A DNA stretch of 64,000 nt, taken from Gammaproteobacteria bacterium UBA7376. GTDB lineage: Bacteria > Pseudomonadota > Gammaproteobacteria > Pseudomonadales > Azotimanducaceae. The position numbers and the translations under genes are program-made. The stretch is taken from assembly GCA_002470275.1 (NCBI GenBank), contig DKNY01000060.1, positions 63,664 through 127,663 on the forward strand, in the 5' to 3' direction. Below the pieces are notes generated by a model that did not search any database, was not told the origin of the DNA, and saw only the letters and a program-made list of their open reading frames with translations. Below, one piece after another: positions 1 to 8,642 of this stretch. Position 1 is the stretch's first letter. Each line of letters starts with the position of its first letter.

Positions 1-389
1 TCATTGAGCAGGGGACCCACCTCTGCATCCTGGATTAGGGCAAGGCTCAACCACTCCTCTGCTACATAGGCATCCTCAGCGCTATCGGCAGATTCCCGGG
101 CAACGGCCAGCACCTGCCGCGTTGAGTGCGAAGCTGGAATTTGCGCGCTGCGCTGCCCTAGCGTTGGCAGTGCGGCCACTCTGCTTCTAACGTTCTCTAT
201 AAGTTGGATTAACGGCCCGTCGTCTGCCTCGGATGCACTCAGCGCCCGACGAAACTGGGAACTTTCATCCTCCAACAGTATTTGTAGAATGTGCACGGGT
301 TCCAGTTGAGCATGAGCTGCACCAAGCGCCAACGAATATGCCGATCCGAGAACCTGTTCAACTCTTTGCGTTAGAAAACTTTCATCCAT
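1..389 (-). CDS. clpB: ClpB disaggregase, N-terminal domain (partial, runs off left edge)
   Basis: Reading leftward from ATG at 389, the frame stays open to base 1 for about 129 codons. The protein begins MDESFLTQRVEQ and continues as a double Clp-N repeat: helical segments with LGAAHAQLEPVHILQILL and later VAEEWLSLALIQDAEVGPLL, the spacing seen in ClpB N-domains. ClpB is the cytosolic AAA+ disaggregase that works with DnaK; the N-domain binds substrate. The AAA modules would lie left of the window, so ClpA or another Clp-N protein cannot be fully excluded. A second in-frame ATG at 395 exists, but the AGGGA Shine-Dalgarno match abuts it and fits the 389 start better. Confidence 0.8.
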   Translation of the reverse strand, partial: MDESFLTQRVEQVLGSAYSLALGAAHAQLEPVHILQILLEDESSQFRRALSASEADDGPLIQLIENVRSRVAALPTLGQRSAQIPASHSTRQVLAVARESADSAEDAYVAEEWLSLALIQDAEVGPLLN

Positions 390-544
390 GACCATTCCCT
401 GAGGACGCTGTTCAACTTGTGTCAGCGAAGCCTTGCTGACGATCTTGCGTACTCAGATGCTACAGTAGGGTTTGGCAACCGATTTTCAAGACTGACGCTG
501 GCAGTCCCTCCCAAACGGGTTGCTATCGAATTCGGAGCGTAATC

Positions 545-1099
545 ATGGTCGACACTCAGCTTTACGACGAAGACAGTAATTGGGTAGGACGTATCGTTAT
601 CCAACCCAACCGCTCCTTGAGCTGGCGGGCGCTTCAATACTTCCTGATCGTGTTGATGGCCGTCTCCTTTGGCATCGCGCTGAGTTTTCTATTCGCCGGC
701 TATTGGATGATCTTGCCCTTCACGGGCATAGAAATGCTGTTTCTTACGGGGTGTCTATGGCTCTGCTTACGGCGGGCGAGCACCCAAGAAGTCCTGACCT
801 TTGGCGCCCACACCGTCACTTTGGAAGTCGGTGCGGAAGAACCGGAAGAGACCACCACCTGGGAGCGCTATTATACGAAGATTCAGGTCCAAAGCGCCGT
901 ACATCCTTGGTACGCCAAGACGGTCTCTCTCGTTCACCGGGGAGAGAGCACGACCATCGGCGAGCGGCTGACACACGAAGAAAGAGAAATCTTGATTAAG
1001 GCCCTGGGAGATATGGTGCGCCTCGCAGACCAGGCCATGATTCGGGACCAATCTGAACAAGCCCTCAACAAAGCCCCTGGTCCAAGCCCCGTCAGCTGA
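545..1099 (+). CDS. DUF2244 family integral membrane protein
   Basis: 184 aa. Two adjacent hydrophobic helices lie at about residues 29-50 and 53-75, followed by a soluble C-terminal domain of about 90 residues with the pattern WERYYTKIQVQ...GESTTIGERLTHEEREIL that is typical of DUF2244 proteins. Function is unknown in the family. The C-terminal tail is rich in Gln, Pro and Ser. It sits alone on the plus strand between divergent clpB and convergent comEC. The start ATG at 545 is the first in frame and closely precedes the conserved N-terminal segment. Confidence 0.75.
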   Translation: MVDTQLYDEDSNWVGRIVIQPNRSLSWRALQYFLIVLMAVSFGIALSFLFAGYWMILPFTGIEMLFLTGCLWLCLRRASTQEVLTFGAHTVTLEVGAEEPEETTTWERYYTKIQVQSAVHPWYAKTVSLVHRGESTTIGERLTHEEREILIKALGDMVRLADQAMIRDQSEQALNKAPGPSPVS

Positions 1100-1114
1100 G
1101 GGCCCATGCGGTAC

Positions 1115-3172
1115 TCACGGCAAGATGATGACTCGCTCAGACCCGCCTACTCTTAAGCGGCGAGGCTGGTGGCTGCACCACTGAACCGCACCCTGCTCCG
1201 CTGTGTTAAAAACCGCTGAACCCTCGCGTCGATAGCGGCGGACCACGTCGTCGTGTGGATGGCGATATCGACCCTGCTTCCCGGCGCTGAAAACGACGAT
1301 CTTGGGTGCTAGTCGCCTGACAAAGATAAGTGAAGACGAGCTTCGGCTGCCGTGATGGGGTGCCACCAAGAAGTCAACGCCCCTGGGCAGGAGGTTGATC
1401 AGTCGCTGCTCTGCAGCTCGACCTATATCACCACTCAAGAACGCCGAAGCCGCCTTTGTCTCTATCAACAGCGTGCAGGACCTATCGTTTTCGGTACGTG
1501 CTGCATGGTCGATCAGAAGCGAGAAACGCACGCCATCCCACATCCAGGTCTCGCGCCCGGAACAGGGTGTCTCCACACCCCGCGTAGCCGTTTGGGAGAA
1601 GTGGTTGATTAGGGATGCTGCTCCACCCGCATGGTCGTCATCACCATGGCTCAGCAAGAACAGAGTCAAACGTTCCGGCCCCGTTGTTCGCAGGAAGGGG
1701 AGTAAGCCACGCTCAAAAAGATCATCGCCAGAGCGCAGTCGCGGCCCCGCATCGATCATCATACGGATCCGGGCGGTGTCCATAATTGCTGCACTGCCCT
1801 GACCAACGTCAACGACACGCACACAAAAATTTCCATAGGGCACGCCTGAGGACGGGCTCAGGCAAACGCCAATAAAGCCGAACACGGGCAAGTATCTGGC
1901 AAGGCCAGACAACGGTAGCGTGCACCACAATCCTGCTCCCAAGGCGATCAGTAGAAAGGGCACCGCCAAGAATCCCGTCTCGATGCCCTGCACCCCGGGC
2001 ACGGGCTGGGCGTAAAGCGCAGAGAGCACAACCTTAAACAGATAAAGGCTAAAATCGGCCAGGCTGAAGAAGGTTTCAGCCAGCGCAACATCTAAGAGAT
2101 AAAGCAGGATGGCCAACAACAGTGCGGGCAGGGTCAGGGTCATGATCAACGGTACCGTAATCAGATTAGCCGCCAGCATCAGTACGGAAAATTGACCCAA
2201 TATCAGGGCCGTCCAGGGCGCAAACGCCACAGAGAGCACCCACTGGGCCCGAACAAAGGCACCCACCGTAGAGTAGGCCTTGACACGCGGTTCGAAGAAC
2301 CACAACAGCGCCAGAACGGCGCCGTAGGAAAGCCAAAATCCGGACTGAGCGACGTGCAGGGGCTGCAGCAAGAGAAAGACATAGGCCGAGACGACGACGA
2401 TACGCCAAGCAGCCACATGACGACCCATGAGTCGCATTAAAATAAAGAGCAATACGGTGATGCTTACCCGCATGATAGGCGCGCCAAATTCAGTCCAAAT
2501 GGCCATCCCAATAGCCGCCGCCAAGGTCCCCCATAACCCTGCCCATTGGGCGATCAAGCCCAGCCGACGAGCGGTGAACGGCAGCACCAGAAGTTGGATT
2601 AGCGTGTACAGCAAGGCTGCGATCAGAGAGATATGCAGGCCCGAAATGACCAACAGGTGAATAGTGCCTGTGTGACGAAACAGCTCCCAATCCTTGGGCT
2701 CAATGGTGGTCCCGTCTCCAAGAATAAGTGCTCGTATGAGACCCAACCGAACAAGACCGAGGCCCTCCAAATAGCTGACTAAGCGATATTTGAACGTATT
2801 CGGTGTCTGGCCGGTCAGCTGAGCAGACTTAATGTACCCCGTGGCCGCATAGCCCGAAGCCAGCAGCCAACGTCGATAATCAAATCCCCCCGGGTTGGCT
2901 AAGCCACCCGGGGGACGCAGCCGCACCGTCGCGCTCAAGCGCTGCCCTGCGACAACGACAGTCTCTGTCTCCCAGGACAGCCGCATCCGGAAATTGACCA
3001 AATCTTGGCAGGCCTCAGCAGAGGCACCCACGGCCACCGCATCTATCCGCCAAGCACGATTCGGTAAACGCGCAGACGCCTTAACAACAAGCGTAAGCGG
3101 CAAATCAACATTGGCCGCACACTCGGGTAAGATAGACGCCTCAGCGCCGAGCCATGCGACGGTAAGACGCAA
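1115..3172 (-). CDS. comEC: ComEC/Rec2 DNA uptake channel
   Basis: 685 aa. ComEC carries single-stranded transforming DNA across the inner membrane. An OB-like region (about 20-120) is followed by the competence membrane domain (about 140-440, with GLVRLGLIRALILGDG and HLLVISGLHISL, a family hallmark). The C-terminal metallo-beta-lactamase-like domain (about 450-670) has VVDVGQGSAAIMDT, LLSHGDDDHAGG and APHHGS. The start is TTG. The frame remains open upstream to a TAG near 3290 and encodes a further hydrophobic stretch but no ATG or GTG. The usual first two transmembrane helices are largely absent, because the next gene starts 160 bp away. The protein is therefore N-terminally short, or a non-canonical start is used further upstream. 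Confidence 0.88.
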   Translation of the reverse strand: MRLTVAWLGAEASILPECAANVDLPLTLVVKASARLPNRAWRIDAVAVGASAEACQDLVNFRMRLSWETETVVVAGQRLSATVRLRPPGGLANPGGFDYRRWLLASGYAATGYIKSAQLTGQTPNTFKYRLVSYLEGLGLVRLGLIRALILGDGTTIEPKDWELFRHTGTIHLLVISGLHISLIAALLYTLIQLLVLPFTARRLGLIAQWAGLWGTLAAAIGMAIWTEFGAPIMRVSITVLLFILMRLMGRHVAAWRIVVVSAYVFLLLQPLHVAQSGFWLSYGAVLALLWFFEPRVKAYSTVGAFVRAQWVLSVAFAPWTALILGQFSVLMLAANLITVPLIMTLTLPALLLAILLYLLDVALAETFFSLADFSLYLFKVVLSALYAQPVPGVQGIETGFLAVPFLLIALGAGLWCTLPLSGLARYLPVFGFIGVCLSPSSGVPYGNFCVRVVDVGQGSAAIMDTARIRMMIDAGPRLRSGDDLFERGLLPFLRTTGPERLTLFLLSHGDDDHAGGAASLINHFSQTATRGVETPCSGRETWMWDGVRFSLLIDHAARTENDRSCTLLIETKAASAFLSGDIGRAAEQRLINLLPRGVDFLVAPHHGSRSSSSLIFVRRLAPKIVVFSAGKQGRYRHPHDDVVRRYRREGSAVFNTAEQGAVQWCSHQPRRLRVGGSERVIILP

Positions 3173-3335
3173 CGATAAAGCGAGCGACAGCAGGGCCCAA
3201 AGGCCGCTCTGACCGCAAAACCCCGCTAGGATTTTGTGGATTTTGATGACATCGGCTTCACAGGCTTCTGGATATAGACAGCGCTATCATTCTGGGCCAA
3301 ACAACTCACGGTAGGCATCACGCAGCAGGACTTTG

Positions 3336-3869
3336 ATGTTAAAAGATTGGTTAATCCGAAACCTTCCCAATCGCGAAACGCTTCGTGGGAATCTGGTGCT
3401 CAGGCCTGTAGCCCATTTGCTACAGCAGCGTGAGCTATGGGTTTTCAACAGAAGGTCCGTGACCGCCGCCGTCTTTGTTGGTCTCTTTTCAGCCTTCCTC
3501 CCGGTCCCCTCCCAGATGTTGGTCGCCGCCATCATCGCCGTGATTGTCCGAATCAACCTACCTGTCGCCGTCGGCTTGGTATGGATCACCAATCCGATCA
3601 CTATTGCGCCGATGTTTTATTTCGCCTTTCGCCTTGGTGCTTGGCTGATGAATCTTGATGTGGCCGACCTCAATCTGGAGCTTTCGCTCACCTGGTTGCT
3701 CAATAATTGGGCAATCATCGGCACACCGCTGCTTTTGGGTTCCTTGATCTGCGCCTGGGTCGCGGGTATCAGCGGCTACGTGATCGCCCACTTTATTTGG
3801 CGCAATCGCGTGATCGCAAAATGGCGCCGACGCAAGCGAAGGCGTGCATTTAGGGAGAAGCCAGAGTAG
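3336..3869 (+). CDS. DUF2062 domain membrane protein
   Basis: 177 aa. The pattern LFSAFLPVPSQMLVAAIIAVIVR followed by NLPVAVGLVWITNPIT is the DUF2062 signature; three or four membrane segments and a basic C-terminal tail (KWRRRKRRR) follow. Function is unknown. The gene is divergent from comEC, a neighbourhood I know from other gammaproteobacteria. AGGA at 3327-3330 lies five bases before the ATG at 3336 and decides that start over the TTG three bases earlier. Confidence 0.78.
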   Translation: MLKDWLIRNLPNRETLRGNLVLRPVAHLLQQRELWVFNRRSVTAAVFVGLFSAFLPVPSQMLVAAIIAVIVRINLPVAVGLVWITNPITIAPMFYFAFRLGAWLMNLDVADLNLELSLTWLLNNWAIIGTPLLLGSLICAWVAGISGYVIAHFIWRNRVIAKWRRRKRRRAFREKPE

Positions 3870-3884
3870 CCGACGGTTCAGCGC

Positions 3885-5153
3885 CTAGTGCAGGTATTGG
3901 GCGGGTTCCAGGCGGCTGGCCCTGCGCGCAGGCAACCAGGCGGCACCGAGAGAAAGTACCGTGCTTAGGCCTGCCACCAGCAGCAGGTCCGAAAGCAGGA
4001 TTCGGACCGGCACCAAGACGAAGTAGGAACCCTCCAGCAGGTGCCTGCCGCTTATCAGGGCGAGCACATCAATGATCGTATTCACATTGCTCGCCAGGAG
4101 GATGCCCAGAGCAAGGCCCAGGGAGGTTCCGATGACGCTGATATAGGCGCCCTGAAGCAAAAACAGCAGAAGAATAAAGCGCTCCCCCGCTCCCATGGTC
4201 CGAAGTATAGCGATATCCGATCCCTTGTCGTTCACCATCATCGATTGACCAGCGATGATGTTAAAGGCCGCTATCGCGACCACCAAAAACAGCAGCACGA
4301 ACATCATGGACTTTTCCAGCTTTACCGCCTGGAACAGCTCTCCATAACTGTCCTGCCAAGTGTTCAACTTAAATCCAGCGAGGGCGTCAGCAGTATCCAG
4401 CACCACCCGGTTTACGGCCATGGCGTCATGCAGCTGGATTCGCGTACCTAGGCGGCCTAGGAGGTCCCACTCACTGCGCTCTCGGTACTCAAGGTTCGCG
4501 ATCATCAGCGAGTAATCTGGGTCGGCGCCAAGTTCAAAAACACCAACAAGGACAAAGGGCAGCGTACGCAGGCGCAGGGTCTGCCCCTCTGCCACGGTCA
4601 TGCTCAACAGCACATCATCTCCGAGCGCGAGACCTAGGTATCGAGCCAGTGGAGCACCCATCAAAACACCGCCGCGAACAGCGTCGAGCTGGGCCACATC
4701 CCCCCTGAGCATGCCCCGCTGAATTTGATCGAGCTCCCTCAAATCCTCCAGGGGCAAAGCGAGCAGAGAGATTGGCCGTACCTGCCCCGGTGTTGTAATC
4801 GCTCCTAGCCCCTGAAAGTAAGGCCCCACGGACTTCACGTCAGGGTGATTTGAAAGCCGGAGATGGGTCGCTGGGGGTAAGTCCGTTTCTTGAACGGTGA
4901 TATGCGGCAGCGACGTCAAAATCCGCTGGCGCAGTTCATGGTCGAATCCATTCATGACTGAGGTCACCACCACCAAGACCATCACCCCCAGGGCCAGTCC
5001 GATGAGAGAGACCCAAGTCACAAAACGAGCAAAGCCATTAGAGCCCTGCATCACCAAGCGCCAAGCCATGGCGACCACTGTACGTAAGACGTCCGACCCA
5101 AGCCTGGCGGGTGCTTGCTCGTCCTGTGGGTGCTGGTCTTCGGGTCCCGCCAT
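3885..5153 (-). CDS. lolE: LolC/LolE-type lipoprotein-releasing permease (second subunit)
   Basis: 422 aa. This is the inner-membrane subunit of the LolCDE ABC exporter, which extracts outer-membrane lipoproteins and passes them to LolA. The first transmembrane helix (about 43-65) is followed by the conserved VVTSVMNGFDHELRQRILTSLPHI. A periplasmic domain follows, then three C-terminal helices with AAFNIIAGQSMMVNDKGSDIAILRTMGA, the FtsX/LolE cytosolic coupling motif. It is the last gene of the apbE-nqrM-lolC-lolD-lolE run and starts four bases after the lolD stop. It has a longer N-terminus (about 28 residues) than usual; an internal ATG before AWRLVMQGSNG would give the standard length. The C versus E name is assigned by gene order. 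Confidence 0.87.
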   Translation of the reverse strand: MAGPEDQHPQDEQAPARLGSDVLRTVVAMAWRLVMQGSNGFARFVTWVSLIGLALGVMVLVVVTSVMNGFDHELRQRILTSLPHITVQETDLPPATHLRLSNHPDVKSVGPYFQGLGAITTPGQVRPISLLALPLEDLRELDQIQRGMLRGDVAQLDAVRGGVLMGAPLARYLGLALGDDVLLSMTVAEGQTLRLRTLPFVLVGVFELGADPDYSLMIANLEYRERSEWDLLGRLGTRIQLHDAMAVNRVVLDTADALAGFKLNTWQDSYGELFQAVKLEKSMMFVLLFLVVAIAAFNIIAGQSMMVNDKGSDIAILRTMGAGERFILLLFLLQGAYISVIGTSLGLALGILLASNVNTIIDVLALISGRHLLEGSYFVLVPVRILLSDLLLVAGLSTVLSLGAAWLPARRASRLEPAQYLH

Positions 5154-5157
5154 CTGC

Positions 5158-5853
5158 CTAAGAATCCGAGGAGAGGCGACCGTTCTGAAGGGTTAACACG
5201 CGATCAAAATAGGACAATAGAGCTAGGTCGTGGGTCACGATAAGAAAACCCGTGCCCTGCTCTTCACTGAGGTCAACCAACATGCGCATCAGGTGATGGG
5301 AGCTCATCTCGTCCAGGTTGCCCGTTGGCTCATCTGCCAGCACCAACCGTGGCCTATGGGCCAGGGCCCTAGCCACCGCAACGCGCTGGCGCTCTCCGCC
5401 AGACATAGCCTGTGGCAAATGGTCGAGCCGATGGCTCAGTTCCACTCGCTCGAGGAGCTGGCGGCTGTTTGTTTCTGCATCCTCAGCGCCGTCGCCATTA
5501 AGCCGCTGGGGAATGGCCACATTCTCCAAGGCCGAAAATTCAGGCAGCAAATGATGCTGTTGGTAAACGAAACCCAGGTACTGTCGGCGCAAACGCGCCC
5601 GCTGGTCACTGTCGGCATTGACCATATCGTGCCCGTGCACCGTCACCATCCCGGTGTCCAGACTTTCCAGGCCCGCCAGGATGTGCAGCAGGCAGCTCTT
5701 TCCCGAACCCGAGCGACCAACGATGGCAACCCGCTCGCCGGGCTCTATTTTAAGATCTACGCCCAGCAACACGGGCACGTCAGCATCTCCCTGAACGTAC
5801 TTTTTAACCACGTCCTGGGCGACCAAGGTCGGGGTGCCCTTACTCATTTGCAA
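5158..5853 (-). CDS. lolD: LolD, ATPase of the lipoprotein exporter
   Basis: 231 aa ABC ATPase. Walker A GRSGSGKS is at residues 46-53, the Q-loop lies in VYQQHHLLPEFSALENV, the signature SGGERQ is at 151-156, Walker B VLADEP at 171-176 and the H-loop His at 208. The HHLLPEF segment after the Q-loop is characteristic of LolD. It powers LolC/LolE. It overlaps the end of lolC by 14 bp, which implies translational coupling. Confidence 0.93.
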   Translation of the reverse strand: MQMSKGTPTLVAQDVVKKYVQGDADVPVLLGVDLKIEPGERVAIVGRSGSGKSCLLHILAGLESLDTGMVTVHGHDMVNADSDQRARLRRQYLGFVYQQHHLLPEFSALENVAIPQRLNGDGAEDAETNSRQLLERVELSHRLDHLPQAMSGGERQRVAVARALAHRPRLVLADEPTGNLDEMSSHHLMRMLVDLSEEQGTGFLIVTHDLALLSYFDRVLTLQNGRLSSDS

Positions 5854-7093
5854 GCACTCGACTGGGTAGGTGCTGGGTGGAGCGCCATGCGGGGTAGATG
5901 CTCGCGGCGAAAGTCAGACCAATAGCGGTGGCGGCGATGATGGCAACCTCATTCAATTTTATGCTCACGGGTAAGTAGTCGATAAAGTATTGGGACATCA
6001 ACGAGAGCCCAAATGTATTAGAAGCCCACTGAAAGAGCAGCGGCACCATGAACGACAACAACAGGCCGCCTAAGACGCCGAGTAATGTTCCAATGCACCC
6101 GAGCAATAGCCCCAGGAGACAAAATATGGAAACCAGGTAGCGGGTTTCCGTACCCATGCTGCGCATGATGGCTATGTCACCCTTTCGCTGTTCGACGATC
6201 ATCATCAACCCAGAAACCAGGTTGAACGCCGCGATGCCGATCAGCAACGAAAACAGGAGGAATAGCGTAACCTTCTGTACCGCAATGGCCTGGTAGAGAT
6301 TGCCATAATCCGACATCCAGCTGACCACCGACGCCCCTCGCCCAGAGAATTGACTGACCAGCAGCTGTCTTGAGCCCAGGGTCTCGAAGAGGTTGGATAA
6401 ACGCCCCTGAACCCCGTGGACCCTACCGGACATGCGAAGCAGGCGCTGCGCGTCCTCCAGTCGGATGAAGATGCCTGACTCATCCAACTGACTTTGGCTG
6501 TTAAAAATCCCGACGACTTTGAAACGCCGCTGGCGGGGCAAGGGGCCCACAATGCTGGCATCCCGGCCGGGCACCACAACCAACAGTCGGTCTCCCCATT
6601 TGAGGGAAAGCTGATCGGCAATACGGGCTCCGACGATGATGTTAAAGGCCTCGGCTTCAAGAGCGGCCAGGCTCCCCTTTTGAAGATATTGCGCCATGTC
6701 GCTGACGCCGCTGAAGGTTTCCCCATCAATGCCGGTCAGCTGCACACCCAGTATGGTATCGTTGGCGACGGCCAAGGCGCTTGCAGAAATAACCGGCGTG
6801 ATCGCTTCGATCCCGTACGGTTTGAGGTCTGCTGACGCCAGGTCGGGGAGGTCCGCCTGAGACATGCCCCGAGCCGCTAGGATAGACACATGTGGCAGGA
6901 CGTTGAGAACGCGTTCGCGAAGCTCCTTATCGAAACCATTGACCACCGAGACAACAAAGAGCAGGACACTAATGCTGATGACCAAACCCGCTAAGGCGAG
7001 TTTCGCGACCAAAGACAGGGCGTTGCCGCTCCACGCGAAACGCAGAGCCATGGTTAGGGCAAGTTTCATTGGCCCCCAGAGATACGACCGCAA
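5840..7093 (-). CDS. lolC: LolC/LolE-type lipoprotein-releasing permease (first subunit)
   Basis: 417 aa paralogue of the downstream permease. It has an N-terminal helix (about 27-50), then VVSVVNGFDKELRERVLNVLPHVSI, a periplasmic MacB-like domain, and three C-terminal helices with AAFNLVSGLMMIVEQRKGDIAIMRSMG. As the gene promoter-proximal to lolD, it is called lolC. Together the three genes give a complete LolC-LolD-LolE transporter, in contrast to organisms with a single LolF. Confidence 0.88.
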   Translation of the reverse strand: MRSYLWGPMKLALTMALRFAWSGNALSLVAKLALAGLVISISVLLFVVSVVNGFDKELRERVLNVLPHVSILAARGMSQADLPDLASADLKPYGIEAITPVISASALAVANDTILGVQLTGIDGETFSGVSDMAQYLQKGSLAALEAEAFNIIVGARIADQLSLKWGDRLLVVVPGRDASIVGPLPRQRRFKVVGIFNSQSQLDESGIFIRLEDAQRLLRMSGRVHGVQGRLSNLFETLGSRQLLVSQFSGRGASVVSWMSDYGNLYQAIAVQKVTLFLLFSLLIGIAAFNLVSGLMMIVEQRKGDIAIMRSMGTETRYLVSIFCLLGLLLGCIGTLLGVLGGLLLSFMVPLLFQWASNTFGLSLMSQYFIDYLPVSIKLNEVAIIAATAIGLTFAASIYPAWRSTQHLPSRVLANE

Positions 7094-7108
7094 TCCCCTC
7101 GGGCGAAT

Positions 7109-7372
7109 TCAGTCACGATCTTCAAGACGGCTGGCCAATCCCTTGATCTCTTGGGGTGACGGGCCACGCAGCTTCGACCCTGGCAGGGCTTTTCCGGTTC
7201 CGGTTTTGCACAGCTCCGGCTGCCCGCCACAGACCTCGCACTCCGTTTCCATGCCCAGGGCCTTCATGCCACCACAGCTTCCGGCGATGGGCTTGCGCCC
7301 AAAAATAACCCCCACGGCCATGGCGGCGGTCAACAGCAGCATCGCGGCGAAGGTCAGGATCAAGGTGGTCAT
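7109..7372 (-). CDS. nqrM: NqrM, Na+-NQR maturation factor (DUF539)
   Basis: 87 aa. One N-terminal membrane helix (about 4-25), then the Cys motif GSCGGMKALGM and CEVCGG, four cysteines that match the NqrM family. NqrM is required for assembly of the Na+-translocating NADH:quinone reductase, probably by delivering iron to the NqrD/NqrE centre. It is normally the last gene after nqrF-apbE. Here it follows apbE by 12 bp, but the nqrA-F genes are not in the window and a divergent gene lies directly upstream. Confidence 0.9.
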   Translation of the reverse strand: MTTLILTFAAMLLLTAAMAVGVIFGRKPIAGSCGGMKALGMETECEVCGGQPELCKTGTGKALPGSKLRGPSPQEIKGLASRLEDRD

Positions 7373-7384
7373 TGAATCTCTCTC

Positions 7385-8452
7385 TTAGTGAACAAGAAAC
7401 GGCTGCATGGCAGGAGTATAACGTTCAACGAACCGACCATCAGCGCTTTTTGCAATGATCAGAACGGGCAAATCAAGGTCCTTGGCCAGCGCCAGGCCCT
7501 CATCAACGCCCAGCACCATCAGCGCTGTTGCATAGGCATCGGCAAACATGGCTTGAGGATGGATCACCGTTGCGGAGGCCACGGCATTATCTGCGGGGCG
7601 GCGAGAGCGCGGGTCGAATACGTGATCAATTCGTAAACCGTCAATCTCTCGAAAGTTGCGATAATCACCGGAGGTGGCAACCGCCTGACCATCAATAGAC
7701 AGCACGCGCTGCACCGAGCCTTGCCGATCCGGGGCCGGGGCCTCCACGCCGATACGCCACGCACGTCCACTGGGGCTGTGACCCTGTGCTGACACCTCTC
7801 CGCCAATATCCACCATAAAATGACCACAGCCCGCCGCTCTTAACTGCTGGGCCAGTTCATCCACCGCGAAGCCCTTGGCCAAGGCGGATAGATCGATATA
7901 GGTGTTCGGATGAGCCTTAACCAAGGCCCACTCACCGTTCGCAGTCTCCATGCTGATTAAGTTCATCCCCACAGCCTCGCCCGCTCTCGCCTGTTCATCA
8001 AGAGAGGGCGCATCTTGCCGATCCTCGGGTCCAAAGCCCCATAGATTGACTAGCGGCCCCACGGTGACATCGAAGGCCCCCCCGGTCTGCTGCTGAACCT
8101 GCATCGCAGCGTCTAGTACCCGGGCGAACCTGGGCGATATCGGCAGCGGACGGCCGGCCGGAGCGGCATTGATCTCGCTGATCTCAGAGTCCTCTATGTA
8201 GGTTGAAAGCCCCTTGTTGAATTCAATTAGGAAGCCATCCACGCGCTGCTGGTTAGGTTCGCACCCTGACGTCAGACGATATTGAAGGCGATAGTAGGTA
8301 CCCATGGTTGCGCCCTCGAACCCCGAGTAAGCGACCGGCTTCCCACAGCCCGCACAGGATAAGAGCAGCGCCCACAGGATGAGGCGTACACCTTGCTTTT
8401 TCTTTCCGTTAATGCGTATCACCCTGACATCCTGGCTCTTGTTGCACGACAT
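7385..8452 (-). CDS. apbE: ApbE, FMN transferase lipoprotein
   Basis: 355 aa. ApbE attaches FMN covalently to threonines of NqrB, NqrC and related proteins. The lipobox LLLSC is at about 30-34. The family core is visible: FEGATMGTYYRLQY, IDLSALAKGFAVDELAQQL, MVDIGGEVSAQG, and DPRSRRPADNAVASATVI with the metal-binding AMFADAYATALMVLG. The ATG start gives 20 polar residues before the signal peptide; a GTG ten codons in, preceded by CAGGA, is an alternative. It heads the leftward run with nqrM and lolCDE. Confidence 0.9.
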   Translation of the reverse strand: MSCNKSQDVRVIRINGKKKQGVRLILWALLLSCAGCGKPVAYSGFEGATMGTYYRLQYRLTSGCEPNQQRVDGFLIEFNKGLSTYIEDSEISEINAAPAGRPLPISPRFARVLDAAMQVQQQTGGAFDVTVGPLVNLWGFGPEDRQDAPSLDEQARAGEAVGMNLISMETANGEWALVKAHPNTYIDLSALAKGFAVDELAQQLRAAGCGHFMVDIGGEVSAQGHSPSGRAWRIGVEAPAPDRQGSVQRVLSIDGQAVATSGDYRNFREIDGLRIDHVFDPRSRRPADNAVASATVIHPQAMFADAYATALMVLGVDEGLALAKDLDLPVLIIAKSADGRFVERYTPAMQPFLVH

Positions 8453-8642
8453 GTTAACTCAGACCACAGACCAGAGCGTCGGGTTTAGACACAGTCTAAG
8501 ATTGGACTGCAGCGGCAGATACCGGATACTGAGCCTGGTGTATGATTGGCGTCGGCAAGCGCGGTGGCTACGCTGTTCCGAACCGGGGCCAGGCACCGTT
8601 CATAACCCCAGATCAATAGAGTCGAAAAGAATAACTTCAGAT

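Noticed and set aside
8379-8642. 88-codon N-terminal extension of the symporter
   Set aside because: It overlaps the apbE start on the other strand and has no transporter similarity.
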